Below are positions 31,340-37,218 of a stretch of 37,218 nt of DNA, piece after piece (position 1 is the stretch's first letter; the number at the start of each line of letters is the position of its first letter). Both the position numbers and the translations under genes were made by a program. This stretch comes from a virus. The notes under the pieces were generated by a model. The model was given only the letters and a program-made list of their open reading frames with translations. It was not told the DNA's origin and searched no databases. The stretch is from positions 1 to 37,218 of the IMG/VR virus record IMGVR_UViG_3300035666_000081; one strand, 5' to 3'.

Positions 31340-32082
31340 GTAAAGATCCTGCGCCCATCGAACTTATCGGCACCATGATCGTCAATGGTGCCGATGATCT
31401 ATACAAACACTTCAATTCGATTGACTTTCCAGTCAAACGATATTTCATCGTTGACAACTCCATGGGGAAAGACCCCGCAGTTCGAGACGCAATTGAGACA
31501 ATTGTCAGCGAAAGCTCACAATACGTGGATGAAGTTGCCGTTGTTTTCAACCGTTTAAACGTCGGCTTCTCTGGGAGTGTCAACCAAATCATCAAACAAA
31601 ATACCGATTCCCCCTACTGGTGCATCTTTTCGGTTGATTGGCACGTTAAACCAGGAGAACTTAAGCGCCTGGCTAAACGCCTACAGGATCCGTTCGTTGG
31701 CATTCTTTGCGATAAAAGCCAAAATGGGTATTCGTCCCTGGTATTTAAACCCGCATTACTGTACGAAGTTGGTTATCTGGATGAAAACTTCTTCCCTGCG
31801 TATTACGAAGACAACGACCACCGCTATCGCATGAAGTTGGCGGGGCTGAAATGGGAATATTTCCCCCTGGATTACGACCACATTGTGAGTGCAACCCTCA
31901 AAAGGGACCCTGAATTTGCGACAAAAAACCAAAAAACTTTTAAAGAAAACGCACGGTATTACGTTGAAAAATGGGGAGGCATGCCAGGCCAGGAGAAGTA
32001 TCTCACCCCTTTTGACATGGACCTCCCCCTGGACTACTGGTTATACGACCCAGTGCGTAGCCAGAGACAACGATGGATTTAA
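31336..32082 (+). CDS. Glycosyltransferase family 2
   Basis: The GT-A layout is seen: FIVDNS near residue 37 (nucleotide-sugar loop), NVGFSGSVNQI, then WCIFSVDWHVKPG with an Asp at the metal-binding position, and FFPAYYEDNDHRYRMKLAG near residue 155 with the acidic catalytic-type residues. It transfers a sugar to another sugar or protein. The start is a GTG within GTGA of the CxxC gene. It is followed with overlap by the epimerase, so it belongs to one sugar-processing operon. Confidence 0.82.
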   Translation: MSKDPAPIELIGTMIVNGADDLYKHFNSIDFPVKRYFIVDNSMGKDPAVRDAIETIVSESSQYVDEVAVVFNRLNVGFSGSVNQIIKQNTDSPYWCIFSVDWHVKPGELKRLAKRLQDPFVGILCDKSQNGYSSLVFKPALLYEVGYLDENFFPAYYEDNDHRYRMKLAGLKWEYFPLDYDHIVSATLKRDPEFATKNQKTFKENARYYVEKWGGMPGQEKYLTPFDMDLPLDYWLYDPVRSQRQRWI

Positions 32083-32939
32083 GTTTATATGGTGCCACGG
32101 GAATTATTGGTTCCTATTACCGTGCCTTATTTCCGGTCCATTGCATACCCAGGGATCAGTACCATCCCGAAACAAAAGATGTTCTATACCTAATCAGTAC
32201 AACAGATAACGCCACCTACAAAGAAAACCCTCACATCGATATTGACACCAATTTGGTGCAACTCCTTAAACGGCTTGAGGCATGCCGTTTGGCAAACATT
32301 GATACATTCAATTTTGTGAGCAGTTGGTTTGTCTATGGACCTGACCATTCGTTTCCCAATGAATCGGCCATTTGCAACCCGAACGGTTTTTATTCCATCA
32401 CAAAGTATGCAGCGGAAAAATTAGTTAAAGAATACTGCTCAACCTTTGGGATTAATTATCGTATCTTGCGTCTTGGCAATGTATACGGCGGACCCGACAG
32501 CGGCTCCAACAAACGCAATGCATTACATTACCTTATCAATCACCTGCGCAATCATAATGACATTACCGTTCATATCAATATCTCCCGAGATTTCATTCAC
32601 ATCCTGGATGTATGCCGCGCTTTAAATCTCCTTTGTAGCAAAGGGAGCAACCATGAAATTTACAACATAGGTACAGGAATTTCAACCCGTTTAGGCGATG
32701 CCCTGGATAATGCCAAACTTTTATTGAATTCAAAGGGATGTGTTTTGCGAAGCAATGTACCCGCCAATTACAACCAAGCCGTACACTTTGCATTAGATTG
32801 TGGCAAACTAAAGTCTCACGGCTTTCAACATTTAATTCCCCTGGAAGAAGGATTGCGCGACCTATGTCTACATCAAAAGTTTTGTACTCCGGACCCTACT
32901 TTGATGGAACAGAGATTGAAGCAGCAATTGCCTGCTTGA
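32073..32939 (+). CDS. NAD-dependent sugar epimerase/dehydratase (SDR family)
   Basis: The product starts with the Rossmann nucleotide-binding loop YGATGIIGSYY and has the catalytic pair in FYSITKYAAEK (Tyr-x3-Lys), preceded by FNFVSSWFVYGP with the catalytic-type Ser. ILRLGNVYG and YNIGTG are further family markers. It interconverts or dehydrates a nucleotide-activated hexose (GalE/WcaG-type). It overlaps the GT2 gene by 10 bases at its start and the RfbH-like gene by 76 bases at its end. The substrate is unknown; the neighbour suggests a deoxysugar pathway. Confidence 0.85.
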   Translation: MDLSLYGATGIIGSYYRALFPVHCIPRDQYHPETKDVLYLISTTDNATYKENPHIDIDTNLVQLLKRLEACRLANIDTFNFVSSWFVYGPDHSFPNESAICNPNGFYSITKYAAEKLVKEYCSTFGINYRILRLGNVYGGPDSGSNKRNALHYLINHLRNHNDITVHINISRDFIHILDVCRALNLLCSKGSNHEIYNIGTGISTRLGDALDNAKLLLNSKGCVLRSNVPANYNQAVHFALDCGKLKSHGFQHLIPLEEGLRDLCLHQKFCTPDPTLMEQRLKQQLPA

Positions 32940-34129
32940 AAGAAGGGGCCTGGTATCCAGCGGGCAAAGAGGTAGATAAGTTTGAGCGCCAGTTTTCCAA
33001 AGTCTTTGGTTTTGGTTCATCGTTGATGGTGAATAGCGGCAGCTCTGCCAACCTTGTGATGCTTGCTGCGTTAAAAAAATATTTCGAATGGCCAGACGGA
33101 GCCGAGATTATTGTTTGTGTCGTTGGTTTTCCAACCACAATCAACCCAATCCTGCAAAATAATCTCGTCCCCAAGTTTGTTGATATCACTTGGGATGACC
33201 TTAACTGGAATCTGGATCATGTCGAAGCCGCCATCACGGATAAAACAGTCGCTGTATTTAGTAGTCCTGTTTTGGGTAATTGTTATGACCTGGATCGTTT
33301 ACTCGATATCTGCTCCAAGCATTCCCTGAAATACATTGCAGATAATTGTGATTCTCTTGGCTCCAAATGGGATGGTGATTACTTAACCAAGGAAGCAGTT
33401 GCAGCCTCCACTTCTTTTTATCCAGCCCACCACATCACAACCTTAGAAGGTGGAATGGTGTCATCCAACATTCCAGAGATTATTCAACTTGCACGCCAGT
33501 TTGCCTGGTGGGGGCGTGACTGCTATTGCGTTGGTGCTTGCAACACATTAGCAAAAGGGATGTGCGGCAAACGTTTTGATTACTGGCTGGAAGATTACGA
33601 TGCCCTGGTCGATCATAAATATGTGTTTAGTCAAATCGGTTACAATCTCAAACCCCTGGATCTACAAGGGGCAATTGGTCAGGTTCAACTAAAAAAATTT
33701 GATGAGGTCCATCGCATCAGAAGGAGTAATTACAAACAGATCAGCAGTCATATCGAAGATCGTTTCTATACAACAGATCTTCGCATCATCAAAGAAAAAC
33801 CCCAAGCAGAAACGTCATGGTTTGGTGTTCCCATTGTCTGTGACAATGCCCAATTAAAGACAGCTTTACAACAGCACCTGGAAACCAACGGTGTTCAAAC
33901 CCGCAATTATTTTGCTGGTAATTTACTGCTACACCCTGCGTACAAACATTTGGGCAACGCTAAAGATTTCCCTAATGCATATGACGTGTTGAAGCGTGTT
34001 TTCTTCTTAGGCACAGCCCCCTGCATTACCCGAGAAGACCTGGTATACATTAAAAAACAAATCAATTCTTTTGCATTAAAAACACCCATTGGTGCAGACG
34101 GCCACTCTGTACGGTTTCTTGTGAATTAA
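32864..34129 (+). CDS. rfbH: RfbH/ColD-like sugar 3-dehydratase with Fe-S cysteines (DegT fold)
   Basis: The 421-aa product belongs to the PLP aminotransferase-fold sugar enzymes, but the Lys that would hold PLP is replaced by His in SFYPAHHITTLEGG (His189-His190). This replacement defines the 3-dehydratases (ColD and the E1/RfbH enzyme) that remove the 3-hydroxyl of a 4-keto-6-deoxyhexose. Cysteines typical of the [2Fe-2S] E1 type are also present: Cys162 in ADNCDSLGSKW and the cluster DCYCVGACNTLAKGMC (Cys220, 222, 226, 234). The spacing of the last Cys is longer than in typical RfbH. The ATG at 32864 is used; a longer frame to 32738 lies under the epimerase gene. Needs a reductase partner, not seen here. 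Confidence 0.82.
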   Translation: MSTSKVLYSGPYFDGTEIEAAIACLKEGAWYPAGKEVDKFERQFSKVFGFGSSLMVNSGSSANLVMLAALKKYFEWPDGAEIIVCVVGFPTTINPILQNNLVPKFVDITWDDLNWNLDHVEAAITDKTVAVFSSPVLGNCYDLDRLLDICSKHSLKYIADNCDSLGSKWDGDYLTKEAVAASTSFYPAHHITTLEGGMVSSNIPEIIQLARQFAWWGRDCYCVGACNTLAKGMCGKRFDYWLEDYDALVDHKYVFSQIGYNLKPLDLQGAIGQVQLKKFDEVHRIRRSNYKQISSHIEDRFYTTDLRIIKEKPQAETSWFGVPIVCDNAQLKTALQQHLETNGVQTRNYFAGNLLLHPAYKHLGNAKDFPNAYDVLKRVFFLGTAPCITREDLVYIKKQINSFALKTPIGADGHSVRFLVN

Positions 34130-34233
34130 GGAGAGCTACCCGTACTAGAGCTAAGATAAAAATAATGACACAATATACCTAGTCGCAGTTTAATATGAAT
34201 GTAATTATTGTTCGCGAACCAAAGGAATCCGAA

Positions 34234-34446
34234 ATGTCTTTATCCACGCAAGTCAAGGAATCAGTCAACGAAGCTGGCAAACATCTGCGCGATGCATTGG
34301 CATTTGCAGCACGCTCCGAACATCCCATGACCATTAACGTGATTGCAGATTTACTGCAGCGGTTAGATTCTTTGGAATGCATGGATGAAATTATGAATCG
34401 TTTTAGCAAGGCCAAAGGTGACAAAGAAGATACACATTCCTACTGA
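34234..34446 (+). CDS. Hypothetical protein, 70 aa
   Basis: Helical and soluble: MSLSTQVKESVNEAGKHLRD at the start. The ATG at 34234 is preferred over 34195 because AAGGAA lies seven bases upstream. It overlaps the next gene by 29 bases. It resembles short regulatory or structural helical proteins, but no family is recognised. Confidence 0.55.
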   Translation: MSLSTQVKESVNEAGKHLRDALAFAARSEHPMTINVIADLLQRLDSLECMDEIMNRFSKAKGDKEDTHSY

Positions 34447-34591
34447 AGAAGAAAGATTAGAAAATTACTTTTGTGAGTTGTATCGTTTAATTCCTGAGCC
34501 ACCCAAAGACTGGGAAAAGTTAGCTCGTCCATGTAGGTGGGCTAAAATGTTGGAAGAAAAGAAAAATAATCCTGATGGCCCAGGACGATAG
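34418..34591 (+). CDS. Small hypothetical protein, 57 aa
   Basis: A GTG at 34418 inside the previous gene opens a frame that encodes MTKKIHIPTEEERLENYFCE and ends AKMLEEKKNNPDGPGR. It overlaps the following ATG at 34575 by 17 bases. Its composition is balanced and coding-like. Function unknown. Confidence 0.55.
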   Translation: MTKKIHIPTEEERLENYFCELYRLIPEPPKDWEKLARPCRWAKMLEEKKNNPDGPGR

Positions 34592-34859
34592 CAAATATTC
34601 CAAGCCGGAGTTACGCGAACGTATTAAAGATCGCGTGATGGCCGGAACCCGTGGCGGTAAAGCGGGTCAATGGAGTGCACGTAAGGCCCAGCTTGTAGCG
34701 CAGGAATATGAAAAAGCCGGAGGCGAATATAAAGGCGGTAAAGGCGAAAAGCAAAAGTCGCTAGAAAAATGGGGCAAAGAAAAGTGGATGACCAAAGATG
34801 AATATGAAAAACGCAATAAAGCTAAAGCTGCTGCCAAGAAATACAAGGACTCAAAGTAA
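34575..34859 (+). CDS. DUF5872-like basic protein, part 1 (94 aa)
   Basis: The sequence KYSKPELRERIKDRVMAGTR then GGKAGQWSARKAQLVAQEYE and KSLEKWGKEKWMT fits a short domain I remember as DUF5872, seen in large DNA viruses and aquatic phages. It is very Lys-rich and helical. The biochemical role is unknown; nucleic-acid binding is plausible. Its stop overlaps the start of the second part by one base (TAATG). Confidence 0.65.
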   Translation: MAQDDSKYSKPELRERIKDRVMAGTRGGKAGQWSARKAQLVAQEYEKAGGEYKGGKGEKQKSLEKWGKEKWMTKDEYEKRNKAKAAAKKYKDSK

Positions 34860-35065
34860 TGGCAGATAAAGCAATTCAAAAAGGATATACAAAGCGTTAC
34901 CTGCCGGAATCCGCCTGGGCCTCACTGTCAAAAGAAGAACGTCAAGAGACCGACCAAAAGAAACGCGCTGCTAGTCGAGAAGGAAAACAGTTTGTAAAAA
35001 ATACCAAGGCAGCAGAGAAAGCAGGACGTGCAGCGCGAGCAGCCAAACGTTACAAAAATAAATAA
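34859..35065 (+). CDS. DUF5872-like basic protein, part 2 (68 aa)
   Basis: Begins in TAATG overlap with part 1. The core KRYLPESAWASLSKEERQET then DQKKRAASREGKQFVKNTK resembles a motif often found next to, or in the same polypeptide as, the DUF5872 segment. Here the two are separate genes, perhaps a split protein. It is strongly basic with an Ala/Arg/Lys C-terminus. Confidence 0.6.
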   Translation: MADKAIQKGYTKRYLPESAWASLSKEERQETDQKKRAASREGKQFVKNTKAAEKAGRAARAAKRYKNK

Positions 35066-35075
35066 ACAATCGCAT

Positions 35076-35081
35076 TATAAT
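35076..35081 (+). promoter_or_regulatory. Promoter -10-like hexamer TATAAT
   Basis: Another perfect TATAAT in an intergenic gap, 24 bases before the ATG at 35105, consistent with the sites at 998, 13215 and 15538. No -35 box is obvious. Confidence 0.4.
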
Positions 35082-35104
35082 AAAACAAGCCAACTGGTTT
35101 AATT

Positions 35105-35470
35105 ATGGTATTCTTCCCTGGCGGCCAATCTTCAAATAACCAAGACTATTACACACCTGATCGCATGCGTCGCGATTATGAACGCAGCAACCCAGGCAAA
35201 AGTTTCGAAACTTTTTTAAACGAAGCAGAAGGTAGATATGGCAAAGGGTCTGTAGACGCGGTTCGCCGGGGAGTAACCCCCAAAAAAGAAATTACTACAC
35301 CCGGGTTCCCCAGCAAGCCAGAACCGAGGCCTCCTGCCAAACCGCCAAGTAAACCGGCACCTAAGCCTCCGGCCAAACCTCCTACTAAACCTGCTCCCAA
35401 ACCTCCGGCCAAACCCCCCGCCAGGCCGCCAGCAAAACCAACTCCTAAACCCGCACCAAAGAAAAAGTGA
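35105..35470 (+). CDS. Protein with Pro-Lys repeat tail, 121 aa
   Basis: The N-terminal 65 residues are a small, mixed-charge domain (DYYTPDRMRRDYERSNPGKS). The C-terminal 50 residues are repeats of PPAKPPSKPAPK type with no hydrophobic residues. Such Pro/Lys tails are extended and positively charged, and bind nucleic acid, anionic glycan or wall polymers. The tail's reverse strand gives false Gly-rich ORFs. Its function is unknown. It is the gene directly upstream of the structured RNA. Confidence 0.6.
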   Translation: MVFFPGGQSSNNQDYYTPDRMRRDYERSNPGKSFETFLNEAEGRYGKGSVDAVRRGVTPKKEITTPGFPSKPEPRPPAKPPSKPAPKPPAKPPTKPAPKPPAKPPARPPAKPTPKPAPKKK

Positions 35471-35478
35471 TATCTTAA

Positions 35479-35567
35479 CCCTGGAGCAATACCGCTCTGG
35501 GACTAATAGTCGAAAGTCCCTCCACGTTACAAACGTAGAGCTCAAAAGGGCAAGGAAGGAAGCTATG
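35479..35567 (+). ncRNA. Unclassified structured RNA or leader (three-way junction)
   Basis: The segment folds into a compact three-way junction. P1 pairs 35494-35498 with 35537-35541, P2 pairs 35499-35504 with 35515-35520, and P3 pairs 35524-35528 with 35532-35536. Only three bases are unpaired at the junction. An alternative hairpin, 35479-35487 with 35494-35501 (one bulge, one G-U), would break P1 and P2. A purine-rich segment with GGAAGGAAGC (35553-35562) follows, then the terminator at 35568. Such a mutually exclusive layout resembles a riboswitch or attenuator leader for the gene at 35595. It does not fit any RNA class I can name. Confidence 0.5.
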
Positions 35568-35594
35568 ATCCCGGTATAAACGCCGGGATTTTTT
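35568..35594 (+). terminator. Intrinsic terminator just before the 35595 gene
   Basis: ATCCCGG (35568-35574) and CCGGGAT (35583-35589) form a 7-bp stem with loop TATAAACG, followed by a T-run (35589-35594). The next gene's GTG begins at 35595. Either it ends transcripts from upstream, including the structured RNA, or it is an attenuator controlling the downstream gene. Confidence 0.85.
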
Positions 35595-36266
35595 GTGACA
35601 ACACTTGTTGCTAACGTACCGCCCGTAAGGGTTTGGGTCAGACGGGAATACTTGCGTGACCTACACGACGGCCATGGGGAATACACTCCCGGCTATTGGG
35701 TGACTTGCAAGTCCCTCACCGGTCGCGCCCTGTATTTTGAAACGTATTTAACTGAATACGGCGCCCTATACGACAAGCTGCCCATCAGTGCATTCTTAAC
35801 TTGGGACTCAGATCATCCAGACAAACCACAACCACCCACCCCCGATTTAGACCTGACCGACCTGCAGTTCTGGAACGGATTCGATCATGGTCTTACGATC
35901 ATTGAAAAGAACTTGATCTTCAATATGGAGTTTCAAGTGATGACGCGTAGCGCAGGTGTAATGAAAGGCACATATTTATTTACAATTGACAATTATCATC
36001 CACATAGGAATGAACCAGATTTTTACTTTGCTGAATTCCCTGATGAACATAAATCTCATAACATTGTGGTTTTGGATAACGGCCAAATTGGCGCTTATCC
36101 CAACAATCGTTGTCGCATGTGCGATCCATCGTTAACCAACCACAACCTCAAGACACCAGACTTCAAAGTGTCTACACGGTACTTCGATGTCGAAAGCGCA
36201 CCTAAATGGGGAAGGCTTGGTGAACAGGACGATTACTTCTGGAAAACGCCAAATGAAACTGTATAA
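35595..36266 (+). CDS. Conserved-looking hypothetical protein, 223 aa
   Basis: The start GTG lies immediately after the terminator T-run, so there is no normal ribosome site on a read-through transcript and leaderless or attenuated expression is possible. The protein begins MTTLVANVPPVRVWVRREYL and continues DGHGEYTPGYWVTCKSLTGR, with a Cys pair near residue 173 (NRCRMCDPS). I recall proteins with this N-terminus in several cyanophages, without function. It is soluble and rich in Asp, Tyr and Phe, with no signal or membrane segment. Confidence 0.6.
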   Translation: MTTLVANVPPVRVWVRREYLRDLHDGHGEYTPGYWVTCKSLTGRALYFETYLTEYGALYDKLPISAFLTWDSDHPDKPQPPTPDLDLTDLQFWNGFDHGLTIIEKNLIFNMEFQVMTRSAGVMKGTYLFTIDNYHPHRNEPDFYFAEFPDEHKSHNIVVLDNGQIGAYPNNRCRMCDPSLTNHNLKTPDFKVSTRYFDVESAPKWGRLGEQDDYFWKTPNETV

Positions 36267-36319
36267 TTTATCAGGGTACTCGCCAGGCAGATAACTGTCA
36301 TCGGATTGCTTAAAGTATT

Positions 36320-37039
36320 ATGTGCTCACGTATTTATACATATAAGATTACGTTTGAGGAAGTGCCCCATTGGTATTGGGGTGTTCATAAAGAGAAGAAA
36401 TATAATGATGGTTACATGGGATCACCTGTAACGCACAAATGGATGTGGAATTTTTATACACCTAAAATTCAAATTCTTGAGATATTTCCCTACACAGAAA
36501 AGGGTTGGATAGAAGCTGTAAATTTAGAACGTCGTTTAATTGTTCCGGATCTTAATAAACCGTTTTGCCTTAATGAACGAGTCGGAGCTATTCGCTCTTG
36601 GGCCATCCGGGAAAAAGCATGCAAACTTGGTGGAGAAAAAATTTATAAAGAAAAAAGGGGAATACATGGACGAACTCCTGAACAAATGACTATTGACTCC
36701 AATAAGGCAAATAAAAGACCCGGTGGTTTAAAGTGTAAAAACAATGGATTAGGTATTTTTGCAAGAAAAAACGAAGAAAAAAAATCTGATTCACAAAAGG
36801 GTGCGGCGTCAACTAATTCTCAGCGATGGATGTCCACTGCTGATGGTTTTATAAGCACACCAGGAAATGTTGCAAAGCACAACAAAGCAAACGGATGGGA
36901 TCCAGCAGCTAGAATTAAAATAGGAGGCCGAGAGGGTACAACAAGGAACGTTGTATTAAACGAAGAGTCCCCTAAGCCGCATCGTAGATTATCGTCGGCG
37001 GATACTCTCGCCCTACTCGCTGGATTAGCTCAGTGGTAG
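36320..37039 (+). CDS. GIY-YIG homing-type endonuclease
   Basis: Residues 5-35 carry the catalytic fold: IYTYKITFEE, then WYWGVHK and GYMGSP, which is the GIY(x)n-YIG pair with its spacing. An acidic residue in WIEAVNLERRLI near residue 70 fits the catalytic-type Glu. The rest is Lys/Asn/Gly-rich and looks like a DNA-binding tail (RGIHGRTPEQMTIDSNKANK then KPGGLKCKNNG-like segments). It probably nicks a target site to copy itself. Its last 21 bases overlap the tRNA-Thr gene, and the ORF stop falls in the D-loop. Base composition is more AT-rich than its neighbours, as in mobile genes. Confidence 0.8.
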   Translation: MCSRIYTYKITFEEVPHWYWGVHKEKKYNDGYMGSPVTHKWMWNFYTPKIQILEIFPYTEKGWIEAVNLERRLIVPDLNKPFCLNERVGAIRSWAIREKACKLGGEKIYKEKRGIHGRTPEQMTIDSNKANKRPGGLKCKNNGLGIFARKNEEKKSDSQKGAASTNSQRWMSTADGFISTPGNVAKHNKANGWDPAARIKIGGREGTTRNVVLNEESPKPHRRLSSADTLALLAGLAQW

Positions 37040-37091
37040 CAGCAGGGATTTTGTAAGTCTCAGGTCATCGGTTCAAATCCGATATCCAGCT
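37019..37091 (+). tRNA. tRNA-Thr (anticodon UGU)
   Basis: A 73-base cloverleaf. The 7-bp acceptor stem is GCTGGAT/ATCCAGC. The D stem has three pairs. The anticodon stem GGGAT/GTCTC (two G-U pairs) carries the loop TTTGTAA with anticodon TGT. The T stem is ATCGG/CCGAT with loop TTCAAAT. The discriminator is T and no CCA is encoded. It reads ACA threonine codons. The GIY-YIG ORF overlaps its first 21 bases. Confidence 0.92.
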
Positions 37092-37135
37092 TATAGAAAT
37101 TTAGTTATACTTATCGCAGCAACGTATTGGCTTTA

Positions 37136-37218
37136 GTGCCAACTTCCAAGCCAAAGCTTCAAGAGAATCGAAACAAGTTCTTGGAGTACAAAAAGACTTT
37201 GTCCTGCGACAGTTGCGG
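37136..37218 (+). CDS. Partial HNH/zinc-finger-type ORF (3' end outside window)
   Basis: A GTG at 37136 opens a frame that reads MPTSKPKLQENRNKFLEYKK then TLSCDSCG at the window edge. A helix followed by CDxCG is how many small phage HNH nucleases begin. Too little is visible to confirm the HNH core. A TTATACTTAT just upstream (about 37105) may be a promoter. Confidence 0.45.
   Translation, partial: MPTSKPKLQENRNKFLEYKKTLSCDSC

Noticed and set aside
32738-32863. Longer start for the RfbH-like protein
   Set aside because: The extra 42 residues overlap the epimerase in another frame and have Cys/Arg-rich unnatural composition. The ATG at 32864 gives the family start.
35553-35562. GGAAGGAAGC resembling the bacterial SRP (4.5S) RNA loop
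   Set aside because: The closing pair of the loop and the surrounding symmetrical stem do not match the SRP domain, and the fold before it is a three-way junction. The similarity is limited to ten bases.
35176-35686. Two minus-strand ORFs (35176-35412 and 35216-35686)
   Set aside because: Both are the reverse strand of the Pro-Lys repeat tail and the structured RNA. Gly/Arg-rich composition comes from the Pro-rich sense strand.

Overview
The window looks like an internal piece of the genome of a tailed phage that infects a cyanobacterium. It has no ribosomal or central metabolic genes. It carries virion and lysis genes next to host-like photosynthesis genes: a high-light-inducible (Hli) protein at 30925-31167 and an NblA-like phycobilisome-degradation adaptor at 9030-9326. 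It also has speD, dCTP deaminase, an adenine-methylase-like gene, a D5-type primase-helicase, a RecB-like nuclease, several homing-type endonucleases and one tRNA. Genes are packed head to tail with TAATG, ATGA and GTGA overlaps. Terminase, portal, major capsid and DNA polymerase are not visible, so family placement is open.

Layout. 1-8302 (mostly +): C-terminus of an unknown protein, a transglycosylase-like virion protein, probable structural proteins, a 139-aa tyrosine-recombinase-like protein convergent with a small HTH protein, an HNH nuclease, an 854-aa probable virion protein and two small basic proteins. 8315-9326 (+): GH24 lysozyme with a hairpin over its start, then the NblA-like gene. 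9323-12824 (mostly -): DUF3310 protein, dCTP deaminase, degenerate Dam-like protein, two unknowns and an HTH protein. 12877-22104 (+): a membrane protein, then the adhesion and lysis block. This block holds a 761-aa Gly/Thr/Ser repeat fibre, three small beta-rich proteins, two giant repeat proteins (10 and 15 copies of a 52-aa propeller-like unit) and a two-domain GH73 plus C39 endolysin. 22105-24645 (-): small unknowns, a probable structural protein and two HNH-type zinc nucleases. 24646-24926 has no gene but holds a 176-nt concentric palindrome and a terminator. 24927-30774 (-): replication operon (RecB-like nuclease, three small proteins, primase-helicase, SpeD, GT4 glycosyltransferase). 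30824-34129 (+): divergent operon of a tiny membrane protein, Hli, a CxxC protein, GT2, a sugar epimerase and an RfbH-like Fe-S sugar 3-dehydratase. 34234-37218 (+): small basic proteins, a structured RNA with an intrinsic terminator, a conserved unknown, a GIY-YIG nuclease whose ORF ends inside tRNA-Thr(UGU), and a partial zinc-finger ORF.

How the genes may work together (inference). Hli and NblA would adjust host light harvesting during infection. dCTP deaminase, the nuclease, primase-helicase and perhaps SpeD would support phage DNA synthesis. The GT2, epimerase, RfbH-like and GT4 genes could build a deoxysugar decoration. The fibre and propeller proteins are probable adhesins. Three different cell-wall hydrolases serve entry and lysis. 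The least explained elements are the palindrome at 24664-24839, the RNA at 35479-35594, and the propeller proteins, whose repeats seem to come in sets of five.
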